Assembly (NCBI RefSeq): GCF_006874645.1
Contig: NZ_CP030082.1
Coordinates: 992,001 to 1,056,000, forward strand
Length of the DNA: 64,000 nucleotides
Direction of reading: 5' to 3'
From: Bdellovibrio sp. ZAP7
Lineage (GTDB): Bacteria; Bdellovibrionota; Bdellovibrionia; Bdellovibrionales; Bdellovibrionaceae
In this document: piece by piece, positions 36,760 through 47,341 of the stretch
Position numbering within the stretch: position 1 is the stretch's first letter
Layout of the letters: every line of letters starts with the position of its first letter
Position numbers and translations under genes: made by a program
Notes under the pieces: generated by a model
The model's database searches: none
What the model was told of the DNA's origin: nothing
Seen by the model: only the letters and a program-made list of their open reading frames with translations

Positions 36760-39117
36760 CTATTCCCGTGCCTTCAAGGCTTCTGTCATGTTTATTTTTT
36801 TTATGCTTCGCAAGAGGAATCGTGCAATGAGGATATAGGATGCAATTAAAGAGAGGGCAGCCAGAGCATATGTTTCTGGATTTACTATCAAAGGGAAGCT
36901 TAGGGTTTCCGAATGAATAAGATGAGTGCTGAGGAATGAAAGGAAATATCCTAATGCAAAACCCGGAAGAATCGCCAGGATCAATAAAAGCCCCATTTCG
37001 GAGTACAGGATATTGAATATCTCACGCTCGTGAAATCCGATGATTTTCAAACTTGCAAATTCCCAGGCGCGTTCGGATAGGCTAATTCTCGAAAGATTAA
37101 AAAGTACTGCAATGGTAATGGTCAGTGCAAAAGCGAAAAGCATCATGGTAAAAGTTTTTATCATTTTCGACAGTACCTTGTTAAAGCTTTCGAAAAGAAG
37201 TCTTTTCACTTGAACGGCAAGAACTTCAGGCGCCTGTTTTAGTGCCAGATAGATTTTCTGGGATTGTGAAGGATCTATTTTAAGATAGGCAGTGTCACTA
37301 CACGGTTGTTCATTGAGCCATCGGTGCAATTGTGACTTATGAGCATAAACTGAAACTCCGACCAAATCGTCAGCGAACGCACCAATATGAGCCTTAAAAG
37401 GTCCATGAGATTTGTCGCTAAGTTCAATGGTAACCTCATCTCCAACGCGCATTTTGAATTCTTTTTCAAAATACCGACTTACAAGAAGTGTAGAGTCGGT
37501 CCAGCTAGTCAATTCCTTCTGGGAATTTAGTATTTGTCGCATCCTCGAATTATCAGTTCCGATTACGACCGTACTTTTTTTGATATTTCGTAAGATAAGA
37601 TTTATTCCTACAACTCTTGCAGTTTCAACCAGTTGCACACCCGGGAGACGCCGTAATTCAGCGGCAACGTCACCTTTTCTTGGGTGCAGAAATCTGACTT
37701 CTATATCTTCGCGGTTGGCTTCTCTAAACTGAATGTCGACAACGTAGTTCACGACGTCCGACCAAAAACTGCCGTTGATCAGAATTGCGGTCGCTGCACT
37801 CAATCCGATGACGGAAAACGACGCCCTTAAGGGGCGAGAGATAATATTGCGAAGGCTCATGGTTGCTCTCGTCGACATGCGGGAAGGTTTAATATTAGTA
37901 AATGTCCCATGACTAAAGACGTCTGATGCCAAGGCGGGTCGCATGGCTTCGGCGGGTTGCAATTTGAAGATACTTCGTAGTGAAATGAATGCCACAAGCC
38001 AGCCAGGCAGGAAAGTGGCCGCAAATCCGATAAACAATGACCAATCCGAAATTTGAAAATGAATTGCTGGAAACCGATAAAACTGTCTATAAAGGACGGC
38101 ATACCATTGACCGATAGCGTTTGCGATAAGACTGCCAGGAATTAAACCCAATATTAAAATGACCGTCACCAGTTTCAGGTAATGTAAAGATATAGGCCAA
38201 GACCTATAGCCGAGCGATTTTAACGTCGCAATTTGGGCGCGATGCATGTGAATAAGACGATGAAGCACCGTTTGCAGAATAAATATCGCAACCAAAATAA
38301 ACACCGCTGGAACGACATAGGACATGGACTTTTGTTGTCTGATTTCATCCTGAATAAAAATGTGACTGACAACGGACTCCCGTCCATATGCTCCCACGGT
38401 TCCGAAAGAGTTTAAAATATGATCAAGTGAAGTTTTGATCTGAGGAATAGATGACGGATCGTCGACTGTTAAAACAATGTTATTGAACGCTCCTTCAAGT
38501 CCGCTTATGTCCTGTAATTCATTTTCCAACATCCAAATTATTCCGAAATGTTTATCATCGGGAAACGGTGCAAAGGCGCTCAGTGCATAAATATATTCTG
38601 GAGAAATAGCGATTCCTGCGACCTGAACACGACGTTTCTGCGATTTAATTGTGACTGAAAATATATCGCCAGGTTTAAGGTGGTGGGCGTTGGCAAAACT
38701 TTCGTGCACTAGAACTTCGTGAACAGGATTGGCCTCTGGCCATCTTCCAGAACGAAGATGGAGTAGATTTATTCTCATGTCCGGGGTAATGGAAACTATG
38801 CGGGCGAGGGCTGGCTCGGTTTGATCTTTTAAATCAATAACCCCATCCATAATAATCCTGCTTTCCAAAGATTCTATGCCTGCAATATTATGAATTTTAT
38901 CCAATGTTGAATACGGAGCGCGTATGACGTCGATGAATATATCAGCGAAGTTGTGACTCTTGTAATAGTCTTCTTTTGCACGGAATAGAGAATTGTAAGC
39001 ACTCCAGGAGGCTATCAGTATTGCGGTTCCGCAGGCCATCAACACGGCCATGGAAAGAATTTGAAACTTCAAAGAAATCATATCTCGTAGGAGTTTCTGA
39101 TTTAGTGGCTTCACCAA
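36760..39117 (-). CDS. MacB/FtsX-type ABC permease (duplicated)
   Basis: 785 residues. The layout is N-terminal helix, periplasmic domain, three helices, then a second helix-periplasmic domain-three helix unit, i.e. two FtsX modules fused in one chain. FtsX regions recur near residues 270-380 and 655-780. It starts at GTG with a GGAGG ribosome site and overlaps the ATPase gene by 7 bases. Such mechanotransmission exporters move lipoproteins, peptides or lipids away from the inner membrane. Confidence 0.85.
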   Translation of the reverse strand: MVKPLNQKLLRDMISLKFQILSMAVLMACGTAILIASWSAYNSLFRAKEDYYKSHNFADIFIDVIRAPYSTLDKIHNIAGIESLESRIIMDGVIDLKDQTEPALARIVSITPDMRINLLHLRSGRWPEANPVHEVLVHESFANAHHLKPGDIFSVTIKSQKRRVQVAGIAISPEYIYALSAFAPFPDDKHFGIIWMLENELQDISGLEGAFNNIVLTVDDPSSIPQIKTSLDHILNSFGTVGAYGRESVVSHIFIQDEIRQQKSMSYVVPAVFILVAIFILQTVLHRLIHMHRAQIATLKSLGYRSWPISLHYLKLVTVILILGLIPGSLIANAIGQWYAVLYRQFYRFPAIHFQISDWSLFIGFAATFLPGWLVAFISLRSIFKLQPAEAMRPALASDVFSHGTFTNIKPSRMSTRATMSLRNIISRPLRASFSVIGLSAATAILINGSFWSDVVNYVVDIQFREANREDIEVRFLHPRKGDVAAELRRLPGVQLVETARVVGINLILRNIKKSTVVIGTDNSRMRQILNSQKELTSWTDSTLLVSRYFEKEFKMRVGDEVTIELSDKSHGPFKAHIGAFADDLVGVSVYAHKSQLHRWLNEQPCSDTAYLKIDPSQSQKIYLALKQAPEVLAVQVKRLLFESFNKVLSKMIKTFTMMLFAFALTITIAVLFNLSRISLSERAWEFASLKIIGFHEREIFNILYSEMGLLLILAILPGFALGYFLSFLSTHLIHSETLSFPLIVNPETYALAALSLIASYILIARFLLRSIKKINMTEALKARE

Positions 39118-39818
39118 AAAACCTCCTCGATGGAAATTTTCTTGGTGTTATTCTCTTCACGAACTATTTTACCATCGCCCATAAAAAGAATTCGATCTGC
39201 CAGTCCCGCTATTGCCGAATTATGAGTAATGATGATGACCAACGTTCCCAGCTCATGATGGACTTTCTGGATGGCCGAAAGGACCATCTTTCCCGTCTGT
39301 AAATCCAGAGCTCCCGTGGGTTCGTCGCATAGCAAAACCTTGGGTTTTTTTGCTATGGCACGAGCTATGGCGACCCGCTGCTGTTCCCCTCCGGAAAGTT
39401 GGGAGGGAAAGAAATATTGCCTGCCTTCTAGGCCCACGAGCTTTAATGCTGCTTCGGGCTCCATGGGTTCTTCCGCAATTTCAGTTACGAGCTTAATATT
39501 TTCCAGTGCCGTGAGATTGGGAATTAGGTTGTAAAACTGAAAAATAAAGCCGACATACTTGCGACGGAATTCCGTTAGTTCCTCGGGGCTCACGGCGGTG
39601 AGGGTTTGTTTCTGAAATACTACTGAACCCGATGTGGGAATATCCAAACCCCCCAGGATATTTAGTAAAGTAGATTTGCCACTTCCAGAGGGGCCCAAAA
39701 GAACAACAAATTCACCGGGCGAGAAGCTTACATTGACCCCTTGCAGGGCTTGGACCCGAACTTCTCCCATTAGGTATTCTTTATTCAAAACGTTGCATGA
39801 CAATAGCGGAGAGGTCAT
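39111..39818 (-). CDS. LolD/MacB-type ABC ATPase
   Basis: 235 residues from the ATG at 39818, which overlaps the preceding stop as ATGA and has a GGAGGGG ribosome site. Walker A is GPSGSGKST, the signature is LSGGEQQR, Walker B is [12 protein letters not shown] and the H-loop is IITHN. It pairs with the downstream duplicated permease and adaptor. Confidence 0.95.
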   Translation of the reverse strand: MTSPLLSCNVLNKEYLMGEVRVQALQGVNVSFSPGEFVVLLGPSGSGKSTLLNILGGLDIPTSGSVVFQKQTLTAVSPEELTEFRRKYVGFIFQFYNLIPNLTALENIKLVTEIAEEPMEPEAALKLVGLEGRQYFFPSQLSGGEQQRVAIARAIAKKPKVLLCDEPTGALDLQTGKMVLSAIQKVHHELGTLVIIITHNSAIAGLADRILFMGDGKIVREENNTKKISIEEVFW

Positions 39819-42397
39819 ACCCCTCCAGGCCAAGTCTCAGGAAGGTCCAGCGCGCTAGTTCTAGTTTTAAGCGGATGCACCGCCGTACTTTCGTCGACAA
39901 AAACGAAAGCGTCATATCGTTGAGCGGGAATCGTAGGCACATAATTCAGTCGACGATTTTCATGACGAGGATCGTAAACGACACCGACGGCTCGATGACC
40001 ATACTGTCTTTTTCCAAGATGGCCCTCACGCTCGTTAGCTTCAAAAACGATACTGAAACCAGAACTCTTCAGATCGCTGCAGGTTTTGTGACAGTAGTCT
40101 TCAAAAGTTGACGCGGGAGCCGGAGGGAGATTCATTTCAGTTTCTTTTCCTTCCCAGGAGTGTGAGGCTATAACCTTTCCCTGATATGTTCCAAAGCCGA
40201 CCAAAGAGACTTCCTGAATACCAAATTGTTCCCTCGCGATACCTCCCAGATTGACATATCCTTGGCCGGCCATATCAGTAGCATGGTAATCACCGATATG
40301 ACTGTTGTGTGCCCAGACTATGCACTTGCTTTCGGGCCCATGGTTTTTTAAAAGGGTTGCGAGGGTTTCAGCCATGTGAAGATCGCGAACATTCCAGGAA
40401 TCGGGGCCACCGAACAACATCTTTCGATAATAGTCTTCTGCGTGGGCGACGATGCGAGCATTTTGTTGTGCATCTGACAATTCAGATTTCGAATTGTGGA
40501 TTTCATCAATTCGAAGACGTAAAAGTTTTCGAAGGATGGAAAGGACTTCCTTACGACATCCCTCGGGAAACTGTGTCAGGTGACGTGCATAATCTTTTTC
40601 ATTCTGATGAAAAACATCAAAGCACGAATAAGCGATTTCGACCGTCAAGCCCAAATCCAGATCTTTTTCCTGGGCGTAACTTTTAACAGCATCAATAGAT
40701 TCAAAAAGAGAATAGACATCAAGACCGTAGATCGGTATTTGCTCCTCCTTTAGAAATTCCAATAGTTTGGTGACTTCGGAATTAGCCCACATCCATGTGG
40801 GCCAGCGAGAAAATTTCTTAAGCTCTGAATCCGCGTCTGAGGACGTACTTCCGTTTATAAATTTATTGAGTCGTTGAAAATCGGGCCAATCTCCCTCGAC
40901 AGCAATAAAATTAAATCCGTGATCCTGAATCAGCCGTTCGGAGATCATACGGCGTAAAGCATAAAATTCATGGGTGCCATGGGTTGCTTCACCTAACATC
41001 ACAATTCTGGATGTGGATATTTTCTCTATCACCTCATCAAGACTGCCTATTCCGTGAAATGGGACGGCTTTGTTCTTGAGTTCCGTCACGATCATTTCTT
41101 CGGGAGTGATCCTTGAACTGGATGTTAAATGTTTTTGAAACCAGGAAGATGCCTCCTCAACGACTTCAGTCAACGCACCTTCTTCCTCGAAAAGATGAGT
41201 GGCGCCAGGCACGATTACCAATTCCGCACTTTGCAGCGAAGTGAGTGCTTTTTTATTCAATGACAAGGTTGGTTCATCATTTCCACCCACAATAAGAAGG
41301 CAGGGAGCTTTTACAAACTTCAGCATGTCATCCGCTAGATCGGGGCGTCCACCTCTGCTAACAACTGCAAATAATTTGTCTGGGATCTCGGCGGCAGCAT
41401 GAAGGGCGGCACCAGCCCCTGTACTGGCACCAAAAAATCCTATGGAGAGTTTTTCAGTCTCTGGAAGTGCCTTCATAGTCCGCACAGCTAAGAGCAAGCG
41501 CTGGGCCAATAGAGGAATATTAAAAACATTAGCTCGATTTTTGGACTCTTCGTCAGAGAGAAGATCAAACAATAGTGTGCTAAAGCCGACTTTGTTCAAT
41601 TCCGTGGCAACATATTGATTTCTGGGGCTGTTACGACTGCTACCACTTCCGTGGGCAAAGATAATGAGACCTTTTCCGTTGGGTACAAGATTCAAATTTC
41701 CTGGTAAGGAGATATTGTCACCGTCAATGGTCAGTTCTAGTTCTCGGATAAATTCCGTATTGCTCCTGGATTCCTTAAGTTTTGCAATAACTTCCTCGTC
41801 CGAGACTTGATCGAATTCTTCATACCATATTCCCACTGACGTAAAATTCTTGGGAGTCATTAAACAGAATACTTCATCGGCAAGTTCTTTGATCTGAGCA
41901 ACACTGTCAGGGGCTGCAACCGGAAGTGCCACGAAAATCTTACGCGGATTTTGCTTTCGGAGCATGCGTAGGGCGACAGTCATGGTTGCACCAGTAGCCA
42001 GTCCATCGTCAACCACAATAATGTCACGGCCGTTCATCGATTGACGGTTCGTGTTTCCACGAAATCTTCTTAGTTGTTCTTTAAGATCCTTGGATTTTAG
42101 AGCTGCCGTTTTTTTAATATAGGAACTATCAACATTAAGCGAGCGTACGGTATTCTGATTTAAAATTACCGTACCGTCTTCACCAACGGCTCCGATTGCA
42201 AATTCAGGATTTTGAGGAGCGCCAATTTTTTTAATTCCTACAACATCCAAAGGACATTGTAGTACACTGGATATTTCTGCCGCAACCGGCACGCCACCTC
42301 TTGGTAATGCCAGAACAATGGGATTGTATAATTCGAAATTTGAAAATTTCTCTGCTAAAAGTTTTCCTGCCTGAACTCTGTTCTCAAGTCTCTCCAT
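39815..42397 (-). CDS. Phosphoribosyltransferase-alpha/beta hydrolase-erythromycin esterase triple fusion
   Basis: 860 residues. Residues 1-215 are a type I phosphoribosyltransferase ([17 protein letters not shown] loop [12 protein letters not shown]). Residues ~220-430 are a dienelactone-hydrolase-like domain ([11 protein letters not shown], elbow GASTGA, late GATHLF His). Residues ~435-830 are an erythromycin-esterase domain ([33 protein letters not shown]). Mycobacterial Rv2030c joins the first and third of these and belongs to the DosR regulon. EreA-like domains in stress islands probably have substrates other than macrolides. The true substrate is unknown. Confidence 0.9.
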   Translation of the reverse strand: MERLENRVQAGKLLAEKFSNFELYNPIVLALPRGGVPVAAEISSVLQCPLDVVGIKKIGAPQNPEFAIGAVGEDGTVILNQNTVRSLNVDSSYIKKTAALKSKDLKEQLRRFRGNTNRQSMNGRDIIVVDDGLATGATMTVALRMLRKQNPRKIFVALPVAAPDSVAQIKELADEVFCLMTPKNFTSVGIWYEEFDQVSDEEVIAKLKESRSNTEFIRELELTIDGDNISLPGNLNLVPNGKGLIIFAHGSGSSRNSPRNQYVATELNKVGFSTLLFDLLSDEESKNRANVFNIPLLAQRLLLAVRTMKALPETEKLSIGFFGASTGAGAALHAAAEIPDKLFAVVSRGGRPDLADDMLKFVKAPCLLIVGGNDEPTLSLNKKALTSLQSAELVIVPGATHLFEEEGALTEVVEEASSWFQKHLTSSSRITPEEMIVTELKNKAVPFHGIGSLDEVIEKISTSRIVMLGEATHGTHEFYALRRMISERLIQDHGFNFIAVEGDWPDFQRLNKFINGSTSSDADSELKKFSRWPTWMWANSEVTKLLEFLKEEQIPIYGLDVYSLFESIDAVKSYAQEKDLDLGLTVEIAYSCFDVFHQNEKDYARHLTQFPEGCRKEVLSILRKLLRLRIDEIHNSKSELSDAQQNARIVAHAEDYYRKMLFGGPDSWNVRDLHMAETLATLLKNHGPESKCIVWAHNSHIGDYHATDMAGQGYVNLGGIAREQFGIQEVSLVGFGTYQGKVIASHSWEGKETEMNLPPAPASTFEDYCHKTCSDLKSSGFSIVFEANEREGHLGKRQYGHRAVGVVYDPRHENRRLNYVPTIPAQRYDAFVFVDESTAVHPLKTRTSALDLPETWPGGV

Positions 42398-42406
42398 AGA
42401 ATACTC

Positions 42407-42880
42407 CTAACGATGTGCGTTGCCTGGGTAGTCATAGTCTCTAAGGCGGTCATAAATATCTTTTTTGTCTTCGCCATAACCGATGATGTTCTGCATTTCT
42501 TGGAAAGCAGCGAACATCAGATTAAGTCGTTTTTGGTCGGCTTCCACGATCCTGCGAGTAAGTTCAGCCATGTCTTTTGAGTTGAATCTTTTATAGGCAG
42601 CTTCTTTAAAGAGAAGGGATTTCATCTGACCTATGTCTTTCCTGATGTTTCTGGATTCGTTATAAGTCTTTAAATAGAGTGCATGAAGTCTTTTTCTTTG
42701 ATCATCAGTTAGACCTGGCGCAGATGAAAACACGTCAGCCGCACGTTGGGCGATTTCGTCTGGGCTATTGGCTTGAGGTTCAGCATGAATCCTTTGCTCG
42801 AGGGTGGAATGCTGAGGTGGTGTCGTCGCACAACTTACCGAGGCAATGATGAGGCATAACAGAAGGGAAATTTTTAGCAT
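42407..42880 (-). CDS. LTXXQ-motif lipoprotein (Spy/CpxP-like)
   Basis: 157 residues. The ATG at 42880 has an AAGGAG ribosome site and lies 15 bases after the predicted sigma-54 start site; an earlier frame to 42916 would run through the promoter. The lipobox is SVSC. LTDDQRKRLHAL matches the LTxxQ motif of the Spy/CpxP chaperone family, and the rest is helical (RFNSKDMAELTRRIVEADQKR). It probably protects periplasmic proteins in stress. It leads the operon with the triple fusion and the ABC exporter. Confidence 0.75.
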   Translation of the reverse strand: MLKISLLLCLIIASVSCATTPPQHSTLEQRIHAEPQANSPDEIAQRAADVFSSAPGLTDDQRKRLHALYLKTYNESRNIRKDIGQMKSLLFKEAAYKRFNSKDMAELTRRIVEADQKRLNLMFAAFQEMQNIIGYGEDKKDIYDRLRDYDYPGNAHR

Positions 42881-42904
42881 GAGAAACTCCTTGGTCATGT
42901 ACAA

Positions 42905-42920
42905 AGCAACTCGCATGCCT
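42905..42920 (-). promoter_or_regulatory. Sigma-54 (-24/-12) promoter of LTXXQ-fusion-exporter operon
   Basis: Minus-strand AGGCATGCGAGTTGCT fits TGGCACGNNNNTTGCW, with GG at 42919-42918 and GC at 42907-42906, separated by 10 bases. Transcription would start near 42895. It would drive the genes from 42880 to 35877. Confidence 0.72.
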
Positions 42921-43000
42921 CGCTATTAATAATAAGCGTGCGCTAGAATTATAATTTAGGACATTTCGTCGCTTGAATGAGACAAGTTGTCCTTTTGATT

Positions 43001-44374
43001 TTAAGGACCTGTTGTAACCTCAATGTTATAGCTGGTGTTGAGCAGGGGAACGATCGTTTCAATTTTCAAATCTCGTTCAATCGATTTTCGTAGTTCGTCA
43101 GATGCTGCAGGTTCGCCATGTACCAAAAAGACTTTCTTTGGTTTGCGACCTGCTTGTGATAGCCAGAACAAAAGTTCAGGTTTGTCAGCGTGGGCAGAAA
43201 AACAATCTGATTGAATAATTTGTGCATTCACGTTTACAAAATTGCCATGTACCTTTACCTGTTTTGCACCGGAAGCGATGGACCATCCTCGAGTTCCCAC
43301 GGCCTGAAAACCGGCAAGTAATATCGTATTATTCGAATTTTCTGCAAATGCTTTTAGATGATGTAAAACTCTTCCGCCGGTCAGCATACCGCTTGCCGCG
43401 ATGATGACCATAGGGCCTTGTTTTTCATTTAATAACCGAGATTCCTCAGCACTTCTGATAAAATTTATCCTGGAAATATCGGCTGCAAATTTTGCGGCAT
43501 TGATTCTTAAGTAGTCAGGGTACTTACAATAAATTTCGCATATTTGGCTCCCCATGGGGGTGTTAAAATAAATAGGAAGTTCTTCAGCCACAAGTCCAAG
43601 ATTTTTTAGTTGGAGTATTTCGTAAATCAAATTTTGCGCTCGACCTAATGCGAATGCGGGAATTAAAAGAACGCTTTTCCTGCGCCAGCAGTCGCCAAGT
43701 AGTTTTTTAAGCTGTTCGAATGAGGTTACGCTGTCGTGGACTCTATCGCCGTATGTTGATTCCATAATTATGCAATCAGCTTCACCCGGAGGCAGGGGAG
43801 CGGGCATGAGAGGATCTTGATATCTTCCGATATCTCCAGAAAATAGCAGGCGTTGGGTCTCGTTCGATATATATACCGAAGCCGCCCCCAGAATATGGGC
43901 GCTTGACTGAAATTGAATTTCCAGAGAGCCCACTGAAAATTTAGAATAGAAATCTATTGCTTTTAGTAAGGGCAGTGTTCTTTTCACATCTTCTAAGTCA
44001 TAAAGGGGCTTGGCCGGCGTGTGCTTGCTAAAATGTTTTTTATTCGCAAAATCAGCTTCTTCAATCTGAATTTTTGCTGAGTCCTCGAGAATGACTTTAG
44101 TAATATCCAAGGTTGGTGGTGTGCAATATATAGGACCCGTGAAGCCTTGTGCGACCAGCAAAGGGAGGTATCCGCAATGGTCAAGATGTGCGTGGGTTAA
44201 GATCACGGCTTTTAATTTTTTGACATCAATATTCAGCTTTTCCCAGTTCAGAAGACGAAGTTGTTTCAAGCCTTGAAATAGACCGCAATCCACGAGTATT
44301 TGATCATCACCGCTAGTCACAAGAAATTTTGATCCAGTGACAGTGCCGGCTCCGCCTAAGAATGTAATATTCAT
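43001..44374 (-). CDS. Metallo-beta-lactamase/beta-CASP ribonuclease-like protein
   Basis: 457 residues from the ATG at 44374 with an AAGGAAAT ribosome site. Zinc motifs are THAHLDHCG and later HADKPEL. A beta-CASP insert (FALGRAQNLIYEI, ASGMLTGGRVLHHLKAF) identifies the CPSF/YSH1-like group rather than RNase J. Members process RNA. In M. tuberculosis such a gene is in the starvation/hypoxia set. It likely remodels RNA in stress. It is divergent from the P-loop ATPase gene. Confidence 0.88.
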   Translation of the reverse strand: MNITFLGGAGTVTGSKFLVTSGDDQILVDCGLFQGLKQLRLLNWEKLNIDVKKLKAVILTHAHLDHCGYLPLLVAQGFTGPIYCTPPTLDITKVILEDSAKIQIEEADFANKKHFSKHTPAKPLYDLEDVKRTLPLLKAIDFYSKFSVGSLEIQFQSSAHILGAASVYISNETQRLLFSGDIGRYQDPLMPAPLPPGEADCIIMESTYGDRVHDSVTSFEQLKKLLGDCWRRKSVLLIPAFALGRAQNLIYEILQLKNLGLVAEELPIYFNTPMGSQICEIYCKYPDYLRINAAKFAADISRINFIRSAEESRLLNEKQGPMVIIAASGMLTGGRVLHHLKAFAENSNNTILLAGFQAVGTRGWSIASGAKQVKVHGNFVNVNAQIIQSDCFSAHADKPELLFWLSQAGRKPKKVFLVHGEPAASDELRKSIERDLKIETIVPLLNTSYNIEVTTGP

Positions 44375-44537
44375 TTTATTTCCTTGGATATTTTCAGTTT
44401 TGGCCAAATTTTTTGCCGTGCAAAGTTAAATTTAACGGTGTGTATTGCAACAACAGATTTTAAGGAATTTTGATTTTATCTTTCCCTTTTGTTTTGCTCT
44501 TCATTTGTTCGTATAATTTTTTAAATAGGAGGGCAGC

Positions 44538-45185
44538 GTGAGTCGAAATGATTTTCGCGTAGTTTTGACCGGGGGACCTGGTGGTGGAAAAACGACGGCT
44601 GCCGAGTTGTTTCGTAGAGAAATAAACCGCCAGATTGTGATAGTGCCGGAATCTGCCACTCTGTTATATTCTGGAGGATTCCCTCGATCTGTGCACAGCG
44701 ATGTGCGAAAGATAGCCCAGAAAGCAATATATAACGTGCAATTATGCCTTGAGGAAGCTCAGGCTGCTGAATACCGAAGTCAATTCTTACTTTGTGATCG
44801 GGGTACCGTTGATGGCGGTGCATTTTGGCCGGGAAACTCTTCAGAATTCTTTGAAAGTTTGGGCACTACTTTAAAACAGGAATTGGCTCGCTATGACGCT
44901 GTCATTTTTTTTGAGACGGCAGCTGTCAGTGGCCTCCCGTTTCTTAGTGGAAATCCACTACGGATAGAAACTGAAAAGGAAGCGGTCGAGTTGGATATCA
45001 AACTTCGCGAACTTTGGTCTCAGCATGAGAACTTTATCTTTATTCCCCACGATGTCTCGTTTGTTCGAAAAGTACAGGCGGGTCTCATCGCAATGCAAAC
45101 TGTAATCGAAAAAGAACTAGAAAGATCCTTTAAAGATTTACAGAGGTTGGATTTGAGCTTTCGAAACGACCGGTCACCTTTTTAA
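44538..45185 (+). CDS. P-loop ATPase/kinase of AAA_28 type
   Basis: 215 residues with Walker A GGPGGGKTT at residues 11-19 and a C-terminal region of small-kinase type (FLLCDRGTVDGGAFWPG, an NadR- or deoxynucleoside-kinase-like DRG motif). Start GTG with a GGAGG ribosome site. The last 56 bases overlap the opposing PPOX gene. The substrate is unknown. It may be a nucleotide or cofactor kinase. Confidence 0.72.
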   Translation: MSRNDFRVVLTGGPGGGKTTAAELFRREINRQIVIVPESATLLYSGGFPRSVHSDVRKIAQKAIYNVQLCLEEAQAAEYRSQFLLCDRGTVDGGAFWPGNSSEFFESLGTTLKQELARYDAVIFFETAAVSGLPFLSGNPLRIETEKEAVELDIKLRELWSQHENFIFIPHDVSFVRKVQAGLIAMQTVIEKELERSFKDLQRLDLSFRNDRSPF

Positions 45186-45603
45186 TCTTGATTCTGTAAA
45201 TGATCGCCGATTCTAACTGAGCAGCCATATCTAATCCCAAAGATGAGAGTCGGGGAGCCCCGCTCTCTTCGCTTACTTTTTTTAACAGCAGGCGCATGGC
45301 CTCATTAGCTTCGTATCCGTGTAACTCTTCGAAATCGCCCCAAGCAATCACGCTTTTCCAATGAGAATAGTCTTCTATTTTTTCCACCTGGACACAGACG
45401 TGGGGATTTTTCCGCATAATATCGATTTTTCTTCCGGATTCCGAATGGCTATATATAAATCCGTCGGTACAAATATAAGAAATTGGCACTAAATAAATAT
45501 CGTCTCGGTTGTGGCATGCAAGGTGCGCGAAGCGATTCTCTTCCATAAGCTTCAAAGCTTCGGTTTCATTCATTGCGCCAATTTGTCCGTGATGGGGTTT
45601 CAT
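45130..45603 (-). CDS. PPOX-class flavin-nucleotide-binding protein
   Basis: 157 residues from the ATG at 45603 with a GAGGT ribosome site. The split-barrel fold is recognised by FAHLACHNRDDIYLVPISYIC, YSHSESGRKIDIMRKNPHVCVQVE and WKSVIAWGDFEEL. It resembles pyridoxamine-5'-phosphate-oxidase-related FMN or F420 proteins that reduce small substrates. The 3' overlap with the P-loop ATPase gene is convergent. Confidence 0.88.
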   Translation of the reverse strand: MKPHHGQIGAMNETEALKLMEENRFAHLACHNRDDIYLVPISYICTDGFIYSHSESGRKIDIMRKNPHVCVQVEKIEDYSHWKSVIAWGDFEELHGYEANEAMRLLLKKVSEESGAPRLSSLGLDMAAQLESAIIYRIKIKKVTGRFESSNPTSVNL

Positions 45604-45791
45604 ATTAACCTCGCATGCTCCAAGAATATGTCGCTTCAAATGCCCTGTCAGGATTTTGCTGGTAGGGGTGTCTTATTGCAGACAAAAGTGTTCGGTATCC
45701 ATCTTTGACATGTATAGAAAGCAAATTTCGCATGTGTAAGTTGCGGTAACAAATTTCGTAGTTGAGCCTTAAAACAGTATGGGAGATTCAA

Positions 45792-45932
45792 ATGAAAAAT
45801 CAGAGATTATATAAAACTGTGGAAACCAAAAAGGCATCTAAGCTTGGAAAAGAAAGTCAGCGCAAGCCCAAAAAAGCGACCACAAAGTTAGGTGCGCATC
45901 ATGTGTTCGAAGAGGACGCCGATGAAAAGTAG
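45792..45932 (+). CDS. Small Lys-rich protein (46 residues)
   Basis: A short open frame with a GGGAG ribosome site eight bases ahead of the ATG. The product is MKNQRLYKTVETKKASK..., very basic in the middle (QRKPKKATTK) and acidic at the end (EEDADEK). It may be a small nucleic-acid-associated protein. It sits alone between PPOX and the Nramp-like gene in the stress island. Confidence 0.55.
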   Translation: MKNQRLYKTVETKKASKLGKESQRKPKKATTKLGAHHVFEEDADEK

Positions 45933-45985
45933 GTTCATTAATAGCGGACCATTTCTTGTGGTGCTTATTTAAGGGGTTAGATCTT

Positions 45986-47227
45986 TCAAAATAGGAACAT
46001 TCCCACGGCGGAGCAAAGCATTACTAGTGCGGTAAGAGAAGCCAACAGGGCCGTTGGCTTTCCCAGGGGGCGGTTTTTCATAATGTTTGAATCGCGGGAA
46101 ACCAGTAGACACAATACAATCAATACCGGTGATAGAAGTCCGTTTACGACGGCTGAATAGAACAAAGCCTTGATTGGATTAAATTGAAAGAGGTTCAAAA
46201 TTATCGCGATACACATTCCCAGGCACAGGGTGGAATAAAACGCTTGTGCCTCATTCCATTTTTTATTCAGTCCGCTTTGCCACCGGAACAGATCCGCAAC
46301 AGCAAGAGACGACGATCCAACTAAAGTGGGAATCGCGAGCATTCCCACTCCGAGTATTCCGATGGTGTAAACGACCAGGGAGGCGTGTCCCAGCAATGGT
46401 TCGAGTGCCCGGGCTGCTTGAGCCGAGTTTTCAATGTTGAATATCCCGCTTGCATGCAGGCTTCCGGCTGCGGTCCAAATGATGAAATACATAATAAGAT
46501 TCGAGATAAACGTCCCCAAGAGTATGTCCCACTTTCGTAATCTCTTCACATTAGCGTAGTCGAAATTTTTGTTTGTTCTAAGCTCCTCCAGTTCTTGGGA
46601 GCTTTGCCAAAAAAATAAGTAAGGACTTATGGTCGTGCCTAACAGTGCGACGATCATTGACCACTCTGCGGAACTTTCAGGTGGTCTAAAGTAAAAGGAA
46701 CCCTTAATTAATTGCTCCCAATTTGTCTCTACTTTCATCGCTGTGAAAACGTAGGCCAGTAAAAAGAATGTTAGCCAGGTCAACGTTCTGGCTATCGTTC
46801 TGTAAGTAAAAAGAATTATTGAAGCGGTAACTATAATACCCGTAAGTACTAAGTAGAGAAGACTGGGGTGTCCTGTAAGGATGGCAAGGGCATCTGCCAT
46901 AGCGGATAAGTCAGCAGCGACATTCAGAATATTTGCCGTGAATAGAGCGAATATTACGGGTGCGGCTAAACTTCTAGAATATTTTTGGATGATGGCTTCG
47001 GTAAGACTTTTTTCCGAAGCTAGCGCGATATCTGCACACATCATTTGAACACATGCCATCAAAGGCCAGGTTAGCCACGACGTCCAAAGAAACTTATAGC
47101 CATACAGCGCGCCAGCGATAGTATAGGTCGCAACTCCTGAGGGGTCGTCGTCAGCAGCCCCGGTCACCATGCCAGGTCCAAAATTTTTTATTGTCCTGAG
47201 GAATTTGGATTTTTTTTCGTTATGCAT
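45986..47227 (-). CDS. Nramp-like divalent metal transporter
   Basis: 413 residues from the ATG at 47227; an in-frame ATG at 47266 adds 13. About 11 membrane helices. The first helix carries DDDPSG in place of the DPGN metal-binding motif of classical Nramp, so the Asn ligand is lost. Helix six reads NLIMYFIIWTAAGSLH. Nramp-related proteins with this change have altered selectivity (for example Mg2+ or Al3+). It lies divergent from PfkB in the stress island. Confidence 0.85.
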   Translation of the reverse strand: MHNEKKSKFLRTIKNFGPGMVTGAADDDPSGVATYTIAGALYGYKFLWTSWLTWPLMACVQMMCADIALASEKSLTEAIIQKYSRSLAAPVIFALFTANILNVAADLSAMADALAILTGHPSLLYLVLTGIIVTASIILFTYRTIARTLTWLTFFLLAYVFTAMKVETNWEQLIKGSFYFRPPESSAEWSMIVALLGTTISPYLFFWQSSQELEELRTNKNFDYANVKRLRKWDILLGTFISNLIMYFIIWTAAGSLHASGIFNIENSAQAARALEPLLGHASLVVYTIGILGVGMLAIPTLVGSSSLAVADLFRWQSGLNKKWNEAQAFYSTLCLGMCIAIILNLFQFNPIKALFYSAVVNGLLSPVLIVLCLLVSRDSNIMKNRPLGKPTALLASLTALVMLCSAVGMFLF

Positions 47228-47341
47228 TGTTAGTTTTATTCTTCTCAAACAATTTGCTGGCAACATGTTTGATCACACTTCCATCTAATCCTTAAAGACC
47301 CTGAACATAATAGAGTGAGATTTTATAGATGTGGAGTGCAA

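Noticed and set aside
45664..45681. Sigma-54-like GG-N10-GC before the small Lys-rich gene
   Set aside because: Only the GC side fits the consensus; the -24 region does not.
45710..45722. Single TGTATAG half-site
   Set aside because: No facing half-site is present, so it is not counted as a CarH/LitR operator.
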